Assembly: GCF_000196015.1 (NCBI RefSeq)
Contig: NC_007973.1
Span: 3,472,001 to 3,536,000 of the forward strand
Direction: 5' to 3'
From: Cupriavidus metallidurans CH34
GTDB lineage: Bacteria > Pseudomonadota > Gammaproteobacteria > Burkholderiales > Burkholderiaceae
Length of the DNA: 64,000 nucleotides
Position 1 is the stretch's first letter. Each line of letters starts with the position of its first letter. Both the position numbers and the translations under genes were made by a program. The notes under the pieces were generated by a model. It was not told where the DNA came from. It saw only the letters and a program-made list of their open reading frames with translations, and did not search any database. Positions 10,874 to 19,115 of the stretch are shown one piece after another.

Positions 10874-11323
10874 ATGGCGGAACTCGACCAGACCGATCGG
10901 CACCTGCTGGCCCTGCTGCAGGCCAACGCACGCGAGAGCGCTGCAAACCTGGCGCGCGCGCTTGGCATCGCCCGTACCACCGTGGTGGCGCGCATCGCGC
11001 GCCTGGAGAAGATCGGCGTGATAGCCGGCTACGGCGTGCGGCTGGGCCGCCAGATGGAGGACAACGCGATCCTGGCGTTCTGCGGGCTCTCCGTGCAGCC
11101 CAAGGCATCCCCTGCCGTGGTGCGCGCATTGCAACGCTTCCCGGAAATCGAGGAACTCAATTCGGTCAGCGGCCCGGTGGACTACATGGCGGTGATCCGC
11201 TGCGACTCGCATGCGCGGCTCGACAAACTGCTCGATGAAATCGGGATGCTCGATGGCGTCAATCACACCCAGACGTCGATCGTGCTGGCGCGGAAGATCG
11301 ACCGGCGACGGGCCGCTGGCTAG
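10874..11323 (+). CDS. Lrp/AsnC family transcriptional regulator
   Basis: 149 residues. An N-terminal winged helix-turn-helix (LDQTDRHLLALLQANARESA, then LGIARTTVVARIARLEKIGVI) is followed by the RAM ligand-binding domain (residues about 65-145) with GPVDYMAVIRC and HTQTSIVLARK. Proteins of this family sense amino acids. The gene is divergent from the lysine dehydrogenase/AmaB pair and has a palindrome at its own start, so the simplest reading is a lysine-pathway sensor like the LysR-independent Lrp regulators of lysine catabolism. The ligand is inferred, not seen. Confidence 0.88.
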   Translation: MAELDQTDRHLLALLQANARESAANLARALGIARTTVVARIARLEKIGVIAGYGVRLGRQMEDNAILAFCGLSVQPKASPAVVRALQRFPEIEELNSVSGPVDYMAVIRCDSHARLDKLLDEIGMLDGVNHTQTSIVLARKIDRRRAAG

Positions 11324-11403
11324 GCGAAGCTGGCCAACCGGCCCTGCCGGGCGCCTACCGCGCTGCTGCACTATCCTCTACGTACTCAAGAGCGGAGACC
11401 AAT

Positions 11404-12213
11404 ATGAACAATGACATTCGCGTTGCCGTCGGTGGTGTCACCGGCTGGGCCGGTGGCGAGTTGGCACGCGGCGTGGCACATGCCGCCGACATGACACTGG
11501 TGGCGGGCCTGTCGCGTGGCGCGGCGGGACAGGCACTGGCGAAACTGACGGGGCACGCCGACACTCCGGGCATTGCCGTGGCCAGCATCGAGGAACTAAA
11601 CCAGACGCCTTACGACGTCTACGTCGAATACACCAAGCCGACCATCGCAAAGCACAACATCCTGCAGGCGCTGGCGCGCGGCGCGCACGTCGTGGTGGGC
11701 ACCTCTGGGCTGACGGACGACGACTACGTGGAAATCGACGCCGCCGCGCGCAAGGCAGATCGTGGCGTGCTGGCTTGCGGCAATTTCGCGATCACGGTGG
11801 TGCTGCTGCAGAAGTTTGCCGAAATGGCCGCGCGCCATCTGGAGCACTGGGAAATCATTGACTACGCCAAGGCTGGCAAGGTCGACGTGCCGTCGGGCAC
11901 GGTGCGCGAACTCGCATTCCGGCTCGGCCAGGTCAAGGCCGCCGCGCAGGTGGTGCCGATCGACGAGGTCAACGGCCCGAAGGAAACGCGCGGCGCGACG
12001 ATGTCGGGCACGCAGGTGCACGCGGTGCGGCTGCCCGGCTACCAGCTCGGCGTGGAGGTGATCTTCGGCGCCGATGGCCAGCGCCTGCACCTGAAGCACG
12101 AAGCCGGCGATGGCTCGAAGCCGTACGTGTCCGGTGGACTGCTGGCGATCCGCAAGGTCCACACCGTGCGCGGCGTGGTCCGCGGACTCGACAAGGTGAT
12201 GGAAGGGCTCTGA
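11404..12213 (+). CDS. DapB-like dehydrogenase lacking the catalytic histidine pair
   Basis: 269 residues, the length of 4-hydroxy-tetrahydrodipicolinate reductase. The N-terminus IRVAVGGVTGWAGGELA is a nucleotide-binding loop but lacks the usual GRMG. VVVGTSGLTDDD matches the DapB GTTG segment, and KVDVPSGT (159-166) matches its KVDAPSGT. In E. coli DapB the catalytic H159-H160 precede K163; here the aligned residues are A155 and K156, with only the lysine (K159) kept. The C-terminal half (HAVRLPGYQLGVEVIFG, KPYVSGGLLAIRKV) is otherwise DapB-like. It lies downstream of the Lrp regulator, co-directional, 80 bp away. It is probably not the biosynthetic DapB; its substrate is unknown. Confidence 0.75.
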   Translation: MNNDIRVAVGGVTGWAGGELARGVAHAADMTLVAGLSRGAAGQALAKLTGHADTPGIAVASIEELNQTPYDVYVEYTKPTIAKHNILQALARGAHVVVGTSGLTDDDYVEIDAAARKADRGVLACGNFAITVVLLQKFAEMAARHLEHWEIIDYAKAGKVDVPSGTVRELAFRLGQVKAAAQVVPIDEVNGPKETRGATMSGTQVHAVRLPGYQLGVEVIFGADGQRLHLKHEAGDGSKPYVSGGLLAIRKVHTVRGVVRGLDKVMEGL

Positions 12214-12236
12214 CGAGCCCAACGACTCCGGACGCC

Positions 12237-12989
12237 TTACCAGCTGCCGGGGTTCACCGGTTTGACGGGCGCCTTCTTCTCCGCCTTCTCCTTCTCGGCC
12301 TTCTCGGCTTTCTCGGTCCCCTTGCCGGGCTTCGCCGCCGCGTCTGACGCCGGTGGCGCGAGCGATTTGGCCACCGCGGCATCGCGGTTGGCCATCAGCG
12401 CGCGCGCCTGCGGCAGCAGCAGTTCGATCGTGCCTTCGGACGGGTCCTCCGGAATCGCGTACAGCTCGACCGTCAGCGGGCGATGCATCCAGCCCGCGTG
12501 AATGGTCTTCACCGCATTGCCGGCCTTGTCCTTCATGTCGACCATTTCCTTGCGGAACGGCTTGCCGTAGCGCGCGGAGAGCGACTGCTCGGCGGCATCC
12601 TGCGACTTGATGCCATCGGTCGGCACCATCACGCCCACCAGCGCATTGCCGTCGACGAATGCCAGCAGGTGCGGGCCATCCATGAATACCGGACGCTTGT
12701 CGCGCGGCACGCCAATCTGGCGCATGGTGCCGTCGCCGCGCAGCTCGACGCATAGCGCTGTCACGTCCTTGCCATCCGGCGTGCGGTGATCGGCACAATC
12801 CGGCAGCGCGGGCAGCGGGTTGCCGATCTCGAGCGTGCCAAGGATCTGGGCCAGCGCGTCAGTCCCGGTGGGGGCCGGCGCGGCAGCTACGGCAGGCGTG
12901 GCGGGTTTCGCGGGTGTTGCGGGTGCGGCATGGGCGACGGACGTCGCCAGCAGGCTGGCGAGCGCCAGCCCGGCAAGAGGCAATCTCAA
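12237..12989 (-). CDS. Exported hypothetical protein with Lys/Glu-rich tail
   Basis: 250 residues. The signal peptide (LPLAGLALASLLATSVAHA) is followed by an Ala/Pro linker, a central domain of about 140 residues with two cysteines (PDCADH and ALCVEL), and a low-complexity C-terminus (TEKAEKAEKEKAEKKAP). The start is TTG at 12989, supported by AGGAG six bases upstream. It converges with the DapB-like gene, 23 bp apart. I do not recognise the family; a periplasmic protein is likely. Confidence 0.65.
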   Translation of the reverse strand: MRLPLAGLALASLLATSVAHAAPATPAKPATPAVAAAPAPTGTDALAQILGTLEIGNPLPALPDCADHRTPDGKDVTALCVELRGDGTMRQIGVPRDKRPVFMDGPHLLAFVDGNALVGVMVPTDGIKSQDAAEQSLSARYGKPFRKEMVDMKDKAGNAVKTIHAGWMHRPLTVELYAIPEDPSEGTIELLLPQARALMANRDAAVAKSLAPPASDAAAKPGKGTEKAEKAEKEKAEKKAPVKPVNPGSW

Positions 12990-13090
12990 AACTCACTCCT
13001 GAAAACGGCTCCGCGTTGGAGTCGGCCCCGCGCCGAGGGTTCAAACCCGTCCACCGGAGTGACGTCTGGTCGACAGATTGGCCGAGGCGG

Positions 13091-13432
13091 CTAGCGGAGC
13101 ATGTGCTTCACGGCGTTGAAGCATACCAGCGCGAGGCCGATCAGCACCGCCCACAGGATCAGGCGCGGTATCGGGCTAGGTGGAAGCTGGCGCGACGGGG
13201 TGCGCTGCATGACGGGCATGCGCATACGGGAGTTGGTCTGCAATCCGCGCGTGTGCCAGATGGTGGTGTCCGCACCAAGGTCCACCGCCCGGGGTGTTTC
13301 GCGCCGAGGCTGGCTGCCCGGCGCCCCGGCTTGCGTGCTGTTATTGGTACTGGTACTGGTACTGGTACTGGTCGAAGCCTTGCTGGTGGATCTGCTGGTC
13401 GAGCGCGTGCCGACTGGTCGTTGCGTGGCCAT
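13091..13432 (-). CDS. Hypothetical tail-anchored protein with Ser-Thr repeat
   Basis: 113 residues. The N-terminal part is Ser/Thr/Arg-rich and contains an STSTSTST run encoded by a hexanucleotide tandem repeat. A polar middle follows, and one hydrophobic segment at the C-terminus (LILWAVLIGLALVCFNAV) ends in KHMLR, giving a probable tail anchor with a cytoplasmic N-terminus. A GGAG stands nine bases before the ATG. No family is recognised. Reading frame and repeat periodicity agree, which favours a real gene, but expression is not certain. Confidence 0.45.
   Translation of the reverse strand: MATQRPVGTRSTSRSTSKASTSTSTSTSTNNSTQAGAPGSQPRRETPRAVDLGADTTIWHTRGLQTNSRMRMPVMQRTPSRQLPPSPIPRLILWAVLIGLALVCFNAVKHMLR
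13345..13372. repeat. Hexanucleotide tandem repeat (TGGTAC)4.7
   Basis: Four full TGGTAC units plus TGGT. The 6-base unit keeps frame and encodes alternating Thr-Ser on the minus strand within the tail-anchored protein. Confidence 0.9.
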
Positions 13433-13616
13433 CCCCTGCTCCCCGATTGCATCGATTGCCGACGTATCAGTGTGCCGCCGGTACACACGCGTGGCCGCCG
13501 GTCTGCAGCCCCCGGTCCACGCGCGGCACATGTTAAGACAAAGTGGCCGTGTCCGCCACAGCGGCTCCACCGTGCCACCACTGCGCCTTTCCTCTGGCAG
13601 CGGTGGCAACCACGCG

Positions 13617-15128
13617 TCACGCGGACGCTGACGCTGACTTCCGGCCGATCGACATTGCCTCGCGGCGGAAGGCGTGGCCCATGTGGTGATAGAACGGATG
13701 CGGGTTGAACTGGCGCGACAGGAACGACGCCAGCAGCGACGCCGCAAGCAGGTAGATCGTCAGATCCTGCGTGCGGGTCATCTCCATCACGATCACGCTG
13801 GCGGTGATCGGCGCCTGCGTGGCGGCGGCCAGGAATGCGGCCATCGACACCAGCGCCAGCACGCGCGGCTCGGTCGCGCCCGAGAGGAAATGGGACACGG
13901 TGTCGCCGATGCCCGCGCCGATGGCCAGCGAGGGGGTAAAGATGCCACCAGGGATGCCCGCGAAATACGACACCACGGTGGCAACGAACTTCGCCAGCCC
14001 GAACCAGATCGTGCTGTGTGGCGTGCCGTTGATCAGGCCAGATGCCTGCTCATAGCCCGTGCCGAACGTCGCGCCAGCGGTTGCCCAGCCGAGCGCGGCC
14101 ACGATCAGGCCGCAGAAGAACGCCACCATGACCGGATGCGCGTTCAGCCAGCCGCGCCACGATGACGGTGTCAGGCCCGGCACCCCCGCGATCAGCAGCT
14201 TGGCGAACAGCCCGCCCATCACGCCGTTGACCACGGCGCAGAGCAGCACCGGCCCCCAGGCGTCGTGCAGCACCAGCATCGGCACCTTGACGCTGAAGTA
14301 CGGATTGTTGCCGAGCACTGCCAGCGACAGAAAGCCTGCCGTCAGCACGCCGGATAGCACCAGCCTGTCCCAACGCACCGACGTTCCACGGCCCAATTCC
14401 TCGATCGCGAACACCACCCCGGCCAGCGGCGTGTTGAATGCCGCGGCAAGACCACCGGCCGCACCGGCCGCGATCAGCGCGTTCGGATGAAATCCGATGC
14501 GAAACTGGAGCTTCTCGTGACACAAGCGGCCCCAGGCCAGCATGGCAGCGGCGCCGACCTGAACCGATGGCCCTTCACGGCCCACCGAGGCGCCGGCGAG
14601 CAATGCGCCGGTCGTCAGCAACACCTTCCACATGGATTGCCGGAACGAGACCAGCACGGTCTGCGCAACGCCCGCAGGCGGCAGCGTCACGGCGGCGATC
14701 ACCTGCGGAATGCCGCTGCCGCGCGCCTGCGGCGCCAGCCGAATGGTCAGCCAGCGCAATGCGGCCAGCCCGAACGGCAGGATCACGAACGCCAGCCACG
14801 GCGTGGCCGTCGTCAGCTTCGCGTTCCAGTTCAGCGCCACTTCGGCGATATAGGCAAAGACGATCGAGAACAACGCCACGAAGCCCGCGCCGCACATGAA
14901 CGCACCATAGCGAATGGTGGTGCGCGAAATTCGGCCAAACTGACGTGTCTTGCGGAATGCGGTGCTGCGCGCGTGCAAGCGCAACTTGCTCAGGCGGTCG
15001 GGCTGGTCCGGGTGTCGCGTGGATGCGGAATCTGGGGGCTTGCCGGCACCAGAAGGCGACGTGGCTTTGGTGGGATCGGAGGAACCGGAAGAGTTGGACG
15101 AATCGGGCGGCTCGGCGGAATCGGTCAT
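13617..15128 (-). CDS. ClC-family chloride/proton antiporter
   Basis: 503 residues. A hydrophilic Ser/Pro-rich N-terminus of about 70 residues precedes a full ClC membrane domain with no C-terminal CBS domains. The three selectivity motifs are present: GSGIP (137-141), GREGP (183-187, gating glutamate E185) and GGIFTP (394-399). The pair EE at 243-244 aligns with E202-E203 of E. coli ClC-ec1, so the internal proton glutamate is kept, pointing to a H+/anion antiporter rather than a channel. The start MTDSAEPPDS is preferred; an in-frame start 19 codons earlier is possible. Confidence 0.9.
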   Translation of the reverse strand: MTDSAEPPDSSNSSGSSDPTKATSPSGAGKPPDSASTRHPDQPDRLSKLRLHARSTAFRKTRQFGRISRTTIRYGAFMCGAGFVALFSIVFAYIAEVALNWNAKLTTATPWLAFVILPFGLAALRWLTIRLAPQARGSGIPQVIAAVTLPPAGVAQTVLVSFRQSMWKVLLTTGALLAGASVGREGPSVQVGAAAMLAWGRLCHEKLQFRIGFHPNALIAAGAAGGLAAAFNTPLAGVVFAIEELGRGTSVRWDRLVLSGVLTAGFLSLAVLGNNPYFSVKVPMLVLHDAWGPVLLCAVVNGVMGGLFAKLLIAGVPGLTPSSWRGWLNAHPVMVAFFCGLIVAALGWATAGATFGTGYEQASGLINGTPHSTIWFGLAKFVATVVSYFAGIPGGIFTPSLAIGAGIGDTVSHFLSGATEPRVLALVSMAAFLAAATQAPITASVIVMEMTRTQDLTIYLLAASLLASFLSRQFNPHPFYHHMGHAFRREAMSIGRKSASASA

Positions 15129-15239
15129 GGCGTCGATGCGTGAGCGTTGGCAGCGGGGGAAGATGACAGAGGCTACCGGAGGCATCCAGCGCCTCCGGCA
15201 GCCCTCAACTATACGCCCGTCGCTCCCGCTGTCCCCCAG

Positions 15240-15447
15240 GATTCAGGCTAAGAGGCGCCATCACAATGAAGCGAAGCGGTTCTGGCTAGGGTGAAGCAGG
15301 GGTTTCGGCTCGTATGCGAGCCGCCTGCGGAACGGCATGTGCCTGCGAGCACATGCGCGCCCTGCAAGGGCGCGGCCGCAGACAGTACAAGTAGTACGGC
15401 AAGGCCGCGCAACGACGCCAGAATCATTTTGATAGCGCCTCTGAATC
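15240..15447. repeat. Palindrome-rich 208-bp element with imperfect terminal inverted repeats
   Basis: The ends form an inverted repeat: left GATTCA-ggctaa-GAGGCGCCATCA (15240-15263), right TGATAGCGCCTCTGAATC (15430-15447), differing by a six-base insertion and one mismatch. Inside lie consecutive perfect hairpins: CGGCTCG/CGAGCCG (15306-15323), GCATGTGC/GCACATGC (15335-15356), GCGCCCT/AGGGCGC (15357-15373) and CGCGGCC/GGCCGCG (15371-15409). The right end abuts the stop codon of the Bug gene. A minus-strand frame inside it could encode about 59 residues with a signal-like start. It resembles a MITE or a structured RNA. No target-site duplication is obvious. Confidence 0.5.
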
Positions 15448-16419
15448 TCAATCCAGCGTGATGTGGTTGGCGCGAATCACCTTGCCCCAGTTGTCTCGAT
15501 CGGCGGTCACGTAGCGGTCGATCTCAGCCTGTGTGCGCGGCGGCTGTACCACGAACCCGAGCGCGTTGAACGTGTTGCGGAACTGCGCCTCCGTCAGCAC
15601 GTGCGATGCAGCGGCCTGCAGCTTTGCGACGGCTTCGGGCGGCGTATGCGCCGGCACCGCCAGGCCGAACCATGTGGCGGCGCGGAAGTTCGGGTAGCCG
15701 CTTTCGGCGACGGTCGGCACGTTGGGCAGCACGTCGAGCCTCGAACTTCCGGTCACGGCCAGCGCCTTGAGCTTGCCGGCCTTGATATGCGGCAGCGACG
15801 TGCTGACCACGTCGACCATAAGCTGGACGTTGTTGCCCAGCAGCGCGGACAGCGCCGGGGCCGAGCCGTTGTACGGCACGTGCGTCATCTCGATGCCGAG
15901 TTCGGTCTTCAACATCTCCGTGGCGAGCTGCAACGAATTGCCGAGCCCCACCGACGAGTAATTGAGCTTGCCATTGGCAGCCTTGGCGTAAGCCGCGAAC
16001 TCCTTGATGTTGTTGGACGGCACCTGGTTGTTGACGACCACCACGAGTGGCGCTTCCACGCCGACCGTGATGATCTTGAACTCCTGCGGCTCGTAGCCGG
16101 GCTTCTTGTAGAGCATCGGATTCAGCACCATGCTCGCGCTGGTGACCAGCAGCACCGTGTAGCCGTCCGGCTGCGCGCGCGCCACGCTCTGCGTCCCGAT
16201 CATCGTGTTTGCGCCGGGGCGGTTCTCCACGAGCACCGGCTGCTTCAGTTCCCGCGACACGCCTTCGGCGATCCCGCGACCGAACTGGTCGGTCGAGCCG
16301 CCGGGCGCGTAGGGCACCACGAGCTTGATGGGCCGATCCGGCCATGCGGCGGACGCGGATGACAGGGTCGTGGCAAGGCCGAGCGCTGCCGCGGCCAGGA
16401 TGGCGGTTCTGCGATGCAT
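15448..16419 (-). CDS. Bug/TctC-family periplasmic solute-binding protein
   Basis: 323 residues. A signal peptide (MHRRTAILAAAALGLATTLSSASA) is followed by the Bug fold: WPDRPIKLVVPYAPGGSTDQFGR, the ligand-loop region VENRPGANTMIGTQSVA, and the C-terminal ALGFVVQPPRTQAEIDRYV. Such proteins bind carboxylates or amides for tripartite tricarboxylate transporters, but no TctA or TctB gene is nearby, as is common for the expanded Bug families of Burkholderiales. It lies 109 bp downstream of, and co-directional with, an acyl-CoA synthetase gene, so the ligand may be an organic acid that this enzyme activates (inference). Confidence 0.88.
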   Translation of the reverse strand: MHRRTAILAAAALGLATTLSSASAAWPDRPIKLVVPYAPGGSTDQFGRGIAEGVSRELKQPVLVENRPGANTMIGTQSVARAQPDGYTVLLVTSASMVLNPMLYKKPGYEPQEFKIITVGVEAPLVVVVNNQVPSNNIKEFAAYAKAANGKLNYSSVGLGNSLQLATEMLKTELGIEMTHVPYNGSAPALSALLGNNVQLMVDVVSTSLPHIKAGKLKALAVTGSSRLDVLPNVPTVAESGYPNFRAATWFGLAVPAHTPPEAVAKLQAAASHVLTEAQFRNTFNALGFVVQPPRTQAEIDRYVTADRDNWGKVIRANHITLD

Positions 16420-16528
16420 GTTGTCTCCTGCTGCTTTGTGTTTTATGTGTGTTGTCTCCCCTCCCCCGCAAAGCGGGAAAGCGGAGCCTGTCAGTGGCCG
16501 ACGCCGTCGCCGTCGCGGCCGGCTTCCA

Positions 16529-18031
16529 TCAAACCCTTCGCTGCCGCCCTGCCCAGTGCTGGTCGCGCAGCCGGCGCTTTGCCAGCTTGCCCGTTTCGTC
16601 GCGCGGCAACTGCGCGACGATTTCGATCGTGCGCGGCACCTTGAAGCCGGACAGCCGGCCTCGCATCCAGTCGATCACGGCCACCGGATCGAGCGTTGTG
16701 CCGGCCATGGGCTGAATCACGCCGTGGAGCCGCTCGCCATACTCGTCGTCCGGCACGCCAAACACCACGCAATCGGCCACTCCGGGATAGCGCACGAGTT
16801 CATGCTCGATCTCGGCCGGATAGATGTTCACGCCACCCGAGATGACCATGTCCGACGCGCGGTCGCAGATGAACAGGTAGCCATCCGCATCGAGGTACCC
16901 CATGTCGCCAAGCGTGACGCGACCGTCCACGTCGATCGTCCGTCGTGCGGCATCGTTGTTCAGGTAGGTGAAATCGGGATAGGCGGGCTGGCGGACGTAC
17001 ACGAGCCCGACTTCGCCTGGCGCGCAGGGTCGTCCGGATTCGTCGATGATGCGCACGCTGGCCGCATCAACCGGACGCCCCGCCGTGCCCGGACGCTCGG
17101 CCGCATCCTCGGGTGTGGCCACGGTGACCATGCCCGCCTCGCTCGACGCATAGGTTTCGTGGATCACCGGGCCGAACCAGTCGAGCATGGCGCGCTTGAC
17201 CTCCGGGGCGCACGGCGAGCCCGTGGACGCGACAAAGCGGATCGACGACAGGTCGTAGCGCGCGCGCACCTCGGGCGGCAGCTTGAGCAGGCGCACGTAC
17301 ATGATCGGCACCAGGTAGAGCACGTCGATGCGATGCTTCTCGACCAGCGCCAGCACCTGCTCGGCGTCGAAGCGCGGCGTCAGTACCAGGCGCTCGGCCA
17401 TCTGCAGCGCGTTCTGGATAAAGACACCGGGCGCGCTGTGATAGAGCGGCGCGGACATCAGCGCACGGCACCCCGGCACGATCCCGATTGCCTTGGCCAC
17501 CACCGATCGCATGCGCGCGGTCTGGTCCTCGAGTTCACCCAGCGGCACCGCGCTGCGCAGCACGCCCTTGGGACGGCCGGTGGTGCCCGACGTATAGGCC
17601 AGATGTCCACGTGGCGCAACGCGTGGGCCGTCGTACGGCGATTGCGTGGCGAGCCAGGGTTCGTAGGCGATGGTGATGGTGGCATCGGCGTCGCTGCCGT
17701 TCACGGTCAGCACGGTCATGCCTGCGGGAATCACTTCGCGCATCGACGGGAACAGATCGGCCTCGATGATCAGCACGCGGGCGCTGCTGTCCTCCAGCAG
17801 GAAGCGGGCTTCCTCCGGCGTGAAATGCCAGTTGATCGGGCAGTAGTAGACGCCGGCCGTCCGGCACGCGAAGACGACGTCGGCAAACACCGGGTCATTG
17901 CGCAGCATCACGGCCACCACCGCGCCCTCCTCAAGCCCCAGCCGCCGCAGGCCACCCGCCAGCCGATTACCGCGGTCGAGCACTTCGGTGCCGGTGCGGT
18001 GCAACGATTCGAACCAGAGGTCTGCGGCCAT
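16529..18031 (-). CDS. AMP-dependent acyl-CoA synthetase
   Basis: 500 residues of the acyl-adenylate-forming superfamily. The phosphate loop TSGTTGRPKG is at 147-156. Other signatures are the substrate-pocket region APLYHSAPGVF, the adenine motif HETYASSEAG, the hinge GDMGYLDADGYLFICDRASDMVISGG, and the catalytic lysine K482 in DETGKLAKR. It activates a carboxylic acid to its CoA thioester; substrate specificity cannot be read. AGGAGA stands seven bases before ATG 18031, and a -35/-10 pair lies upstream. A divergent LysR regulator and a downstream Bug protein suggest a small uptake-and-activation module. Confidence 0.88.
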   Translation of the reverse strand: MAADLWFESLHRTGTEVLDRGNRLAGGLRRLGLEEGAVVAVMLRNDPVFADVVFACRTAGVYYCPINWHFTPEEARFLLEDSSARVLIIEADLFPSMREVIPAGMTVLTVNGSDADATITIAYEPWLATQSPYDGPRVAPRGHLAYTSGTTGRPKGVLRSAVPLGELEDQTARMRSVVAKAIGIVPGCRALMSAPLYHSAPGVFIQNALQMAERLVLTPRFDAEQVLALVEKHRIDVLYLVPIMYVRLLKLPPEVRARYDLSSIRFVASTGSPCAPEVKRAMLDWFGPVIHETYASSEAGMVTVATPEDAAERPGTAGRPVDAASVRIIDESGRPCAPGEVGLVYVRQPAYPDFTYLNNDAARRTIDVDGRVTLGDMGYLDADGYLFICDRASDMVISGGVNIYPAEIEHELVRYPGVADCVVFGVPDDEYGERLHGVIQPMAGTTLDPVAVIDWMRGRLSGFKVPRTIEIVAQLPRDETGKLAKRRLRDQHWAGRQRRV

Positions 18032-18067
18032 GCGGGGTCTCCTGTCTGCGCATTTTGTTGACCGAAC

Positions 18068-18096
18068 ACTGTAGCGGTGCCTACTGGCATCGACAA
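18068..18096 (-). promoter_or_regulatory. Candidate promoter of the acyl-CoA synthetase gene
   Basis: Read on the minus strand: -35 TTGTCG (18096-18091), 17-bp spacer, -10 TACAGT (18073-18068). The -35 overlaps the first of three ACAATG repeats. Confidence 0.45.
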
Positions 18097-18139
18097 TGCC
18101 TCCGACTGGAATCACAATGTTGCGTCAAACTTGACAATG
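18093..18139. repeat. Three ACAATG direct repeats at 20-21 bp pitch
   Basis: ACAATG occurs at 18093-18098, 18114-18119 and 18134-18139, spaced 21 and 20 bp, i.e. two helical turns, inside the 124-bp region between the acyl-CoA synthetase gene and the divergent LysR gene. The spacing suggests a regulator-binding array on one face of the DNA. Confidence 0.4.
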
Positions 18140-18155
18140 CTCACTCAGGCGCTTT

Positions 18156-19076
18156 ATGGATCTCCATCTCGTCCAGGCTTTCGTCGACATCGTGGAAGCC
18201 GGCAATCTGGCCGAAGCCGGCCGGCGGCGCGGTGTCACGCGCTCGCAGATCAGCCGCCAGCTTGGCCAATTGGAAGAACAGGCCGGCGCGATGCTGCTGC
18301 GGCGGACCACGCGCCGGCTAGAGATGACCGACGCGGGACAATCGCTCTACGAGCACGGCTTGCGTATCCTGCAGGAAGTGGCGGCCGCGCAGGCCGAGAT
18401 CGACAGCCTGGGCAAGACGCTGCGCGGTCATGTGCGCGTGAGCGTGCCCACCGGCCTGGGCGATGCGTTCATCGCCCCGCTGCTGCTGCAGTTCGCCGAG
18501 AAGCACCCGGGCATCTCGCTGCGCGTGTTCTTTGCCAACCGTGTGACCGACCTGATCGCGGCGGAAATCGACGTGGCGCTCAAGGTAACGTCCGAGCCGC
18601 CGCTCGATACGGTGGCGCGCGACGTGTGCCCGATCCATTGGCAACTCTGTGCCTCGCCCGCCTATCTGGCCGGCATTGCGCCAATCCGGGAGCCCGCCGA
18701 TCTGGCCGCCTGCCGCTTCCTCTGCCCGCCCTACACGTCCAGGCGCTTCCTGCTGACCCTGGGCCGCGATACCTGCGACGGCCCGGAACGCGAGGATGTC
18801 GACATCACGCCGTACCTGCAGTCCGAACACTTTCCCTTCCTGATGAATGCCGTGCGCCAGGGGCACGGCATCAGCCTGCTGCCGCTCTACATGACCTGGG
18901 AAGATGTGCGGCGCGGCACGCTGGTACCCGTGCTGCCCGACTGGAAGCCCAAGGGACTGGGCAACCGGCTCTACATCTTCACCACTGCGAATCCGCATCT
19001 GTCGATGGCCACGCGGGCGCTGATCAGCTTCCTGCGCGAGACGGTGGCGGAGCTGGACGTGTTCAAGGAGCGCTGA
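18156..19076 (+). CDS. LysR-family transcriptional regulator
   Basis: 306 residues. The N-terminal winged helix-turn-helix (MDLHLVQAFVDIVEAGNLAEAGRRRGVTRSQISRQLGQLE, in two readable halves) is followed by the linker ending in GHVRVSVPTGLGDAF and a two-lobe effector domain to the C-terminus. It is divergent from the acyl-CoA synthetase gene, 124 bp away, the usual arrangement for a regulator of its neighbour. A TTGACA at 18131-18136 would place its -10 at the start codon, so this gene's own promoter is uncertain. Confidence 0.9.
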   Translation: MDLHLVQAFVDIVEAGNLAEAGRRRGVTRSQISRQLGQLEEQAGAMLLRRTTRRLEMTDAGQSLYEHGLRILQEVAAAQAEIDSLGKTLRGHVRVSVPTGLGDAFIAPLLLQFAEKHPGISLRVFFANRVTDLIAAEIDVALKVTSEPPLDTVARDVCPIHWQLCASPAYLAGIAPIREPADLAACRFLCPPYTSRRFLLTLGRDTCDGPEREDVDITPYLQSEHFPFLMNAVRQGHGISLLPLYMTWEDVRRGTLVPVLPDWKPKGLGNRLYIFTTANPHLSMATRALISFLRETVAELDVFKER

Positions 19077-19115
19077 AAACTCCACATCGCACGGCATCGT
19101 CGATTTGCACTCGCC

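Noticed and set aside
12260..12310. Short GAAGGAGAAGGCCGAGAAG-type repeats
   Set aside because: They encode the Lys/Glu-rich tail of the exported protein and are low-complexity coding sequence, not a separate repeat element.
13025..13062. tRNA T-arm-like sequence (GGGTTCAAACCC)
   Set aside because: One T-stem pair does not form, no matching 5' acceptor strand or anticodon arm lies within about 70 bp upstream, and it is in the leader of another gene.
15248..15451. Minus-strand frame of 59-67 codons inside the palindrome-rich element
   Set aside because: It begins with a signal-like stretch, but its sequence is dictated by the hairpins and no ribosome-binding site is evident; kept only as a note in the element entry.
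16325..18061. 578-codon plus-strand frame opposite the acyl-CoA synthetase
   Set aside because: Antisense to a gene with all adenylate-forming motifs; no domain and no start signal.
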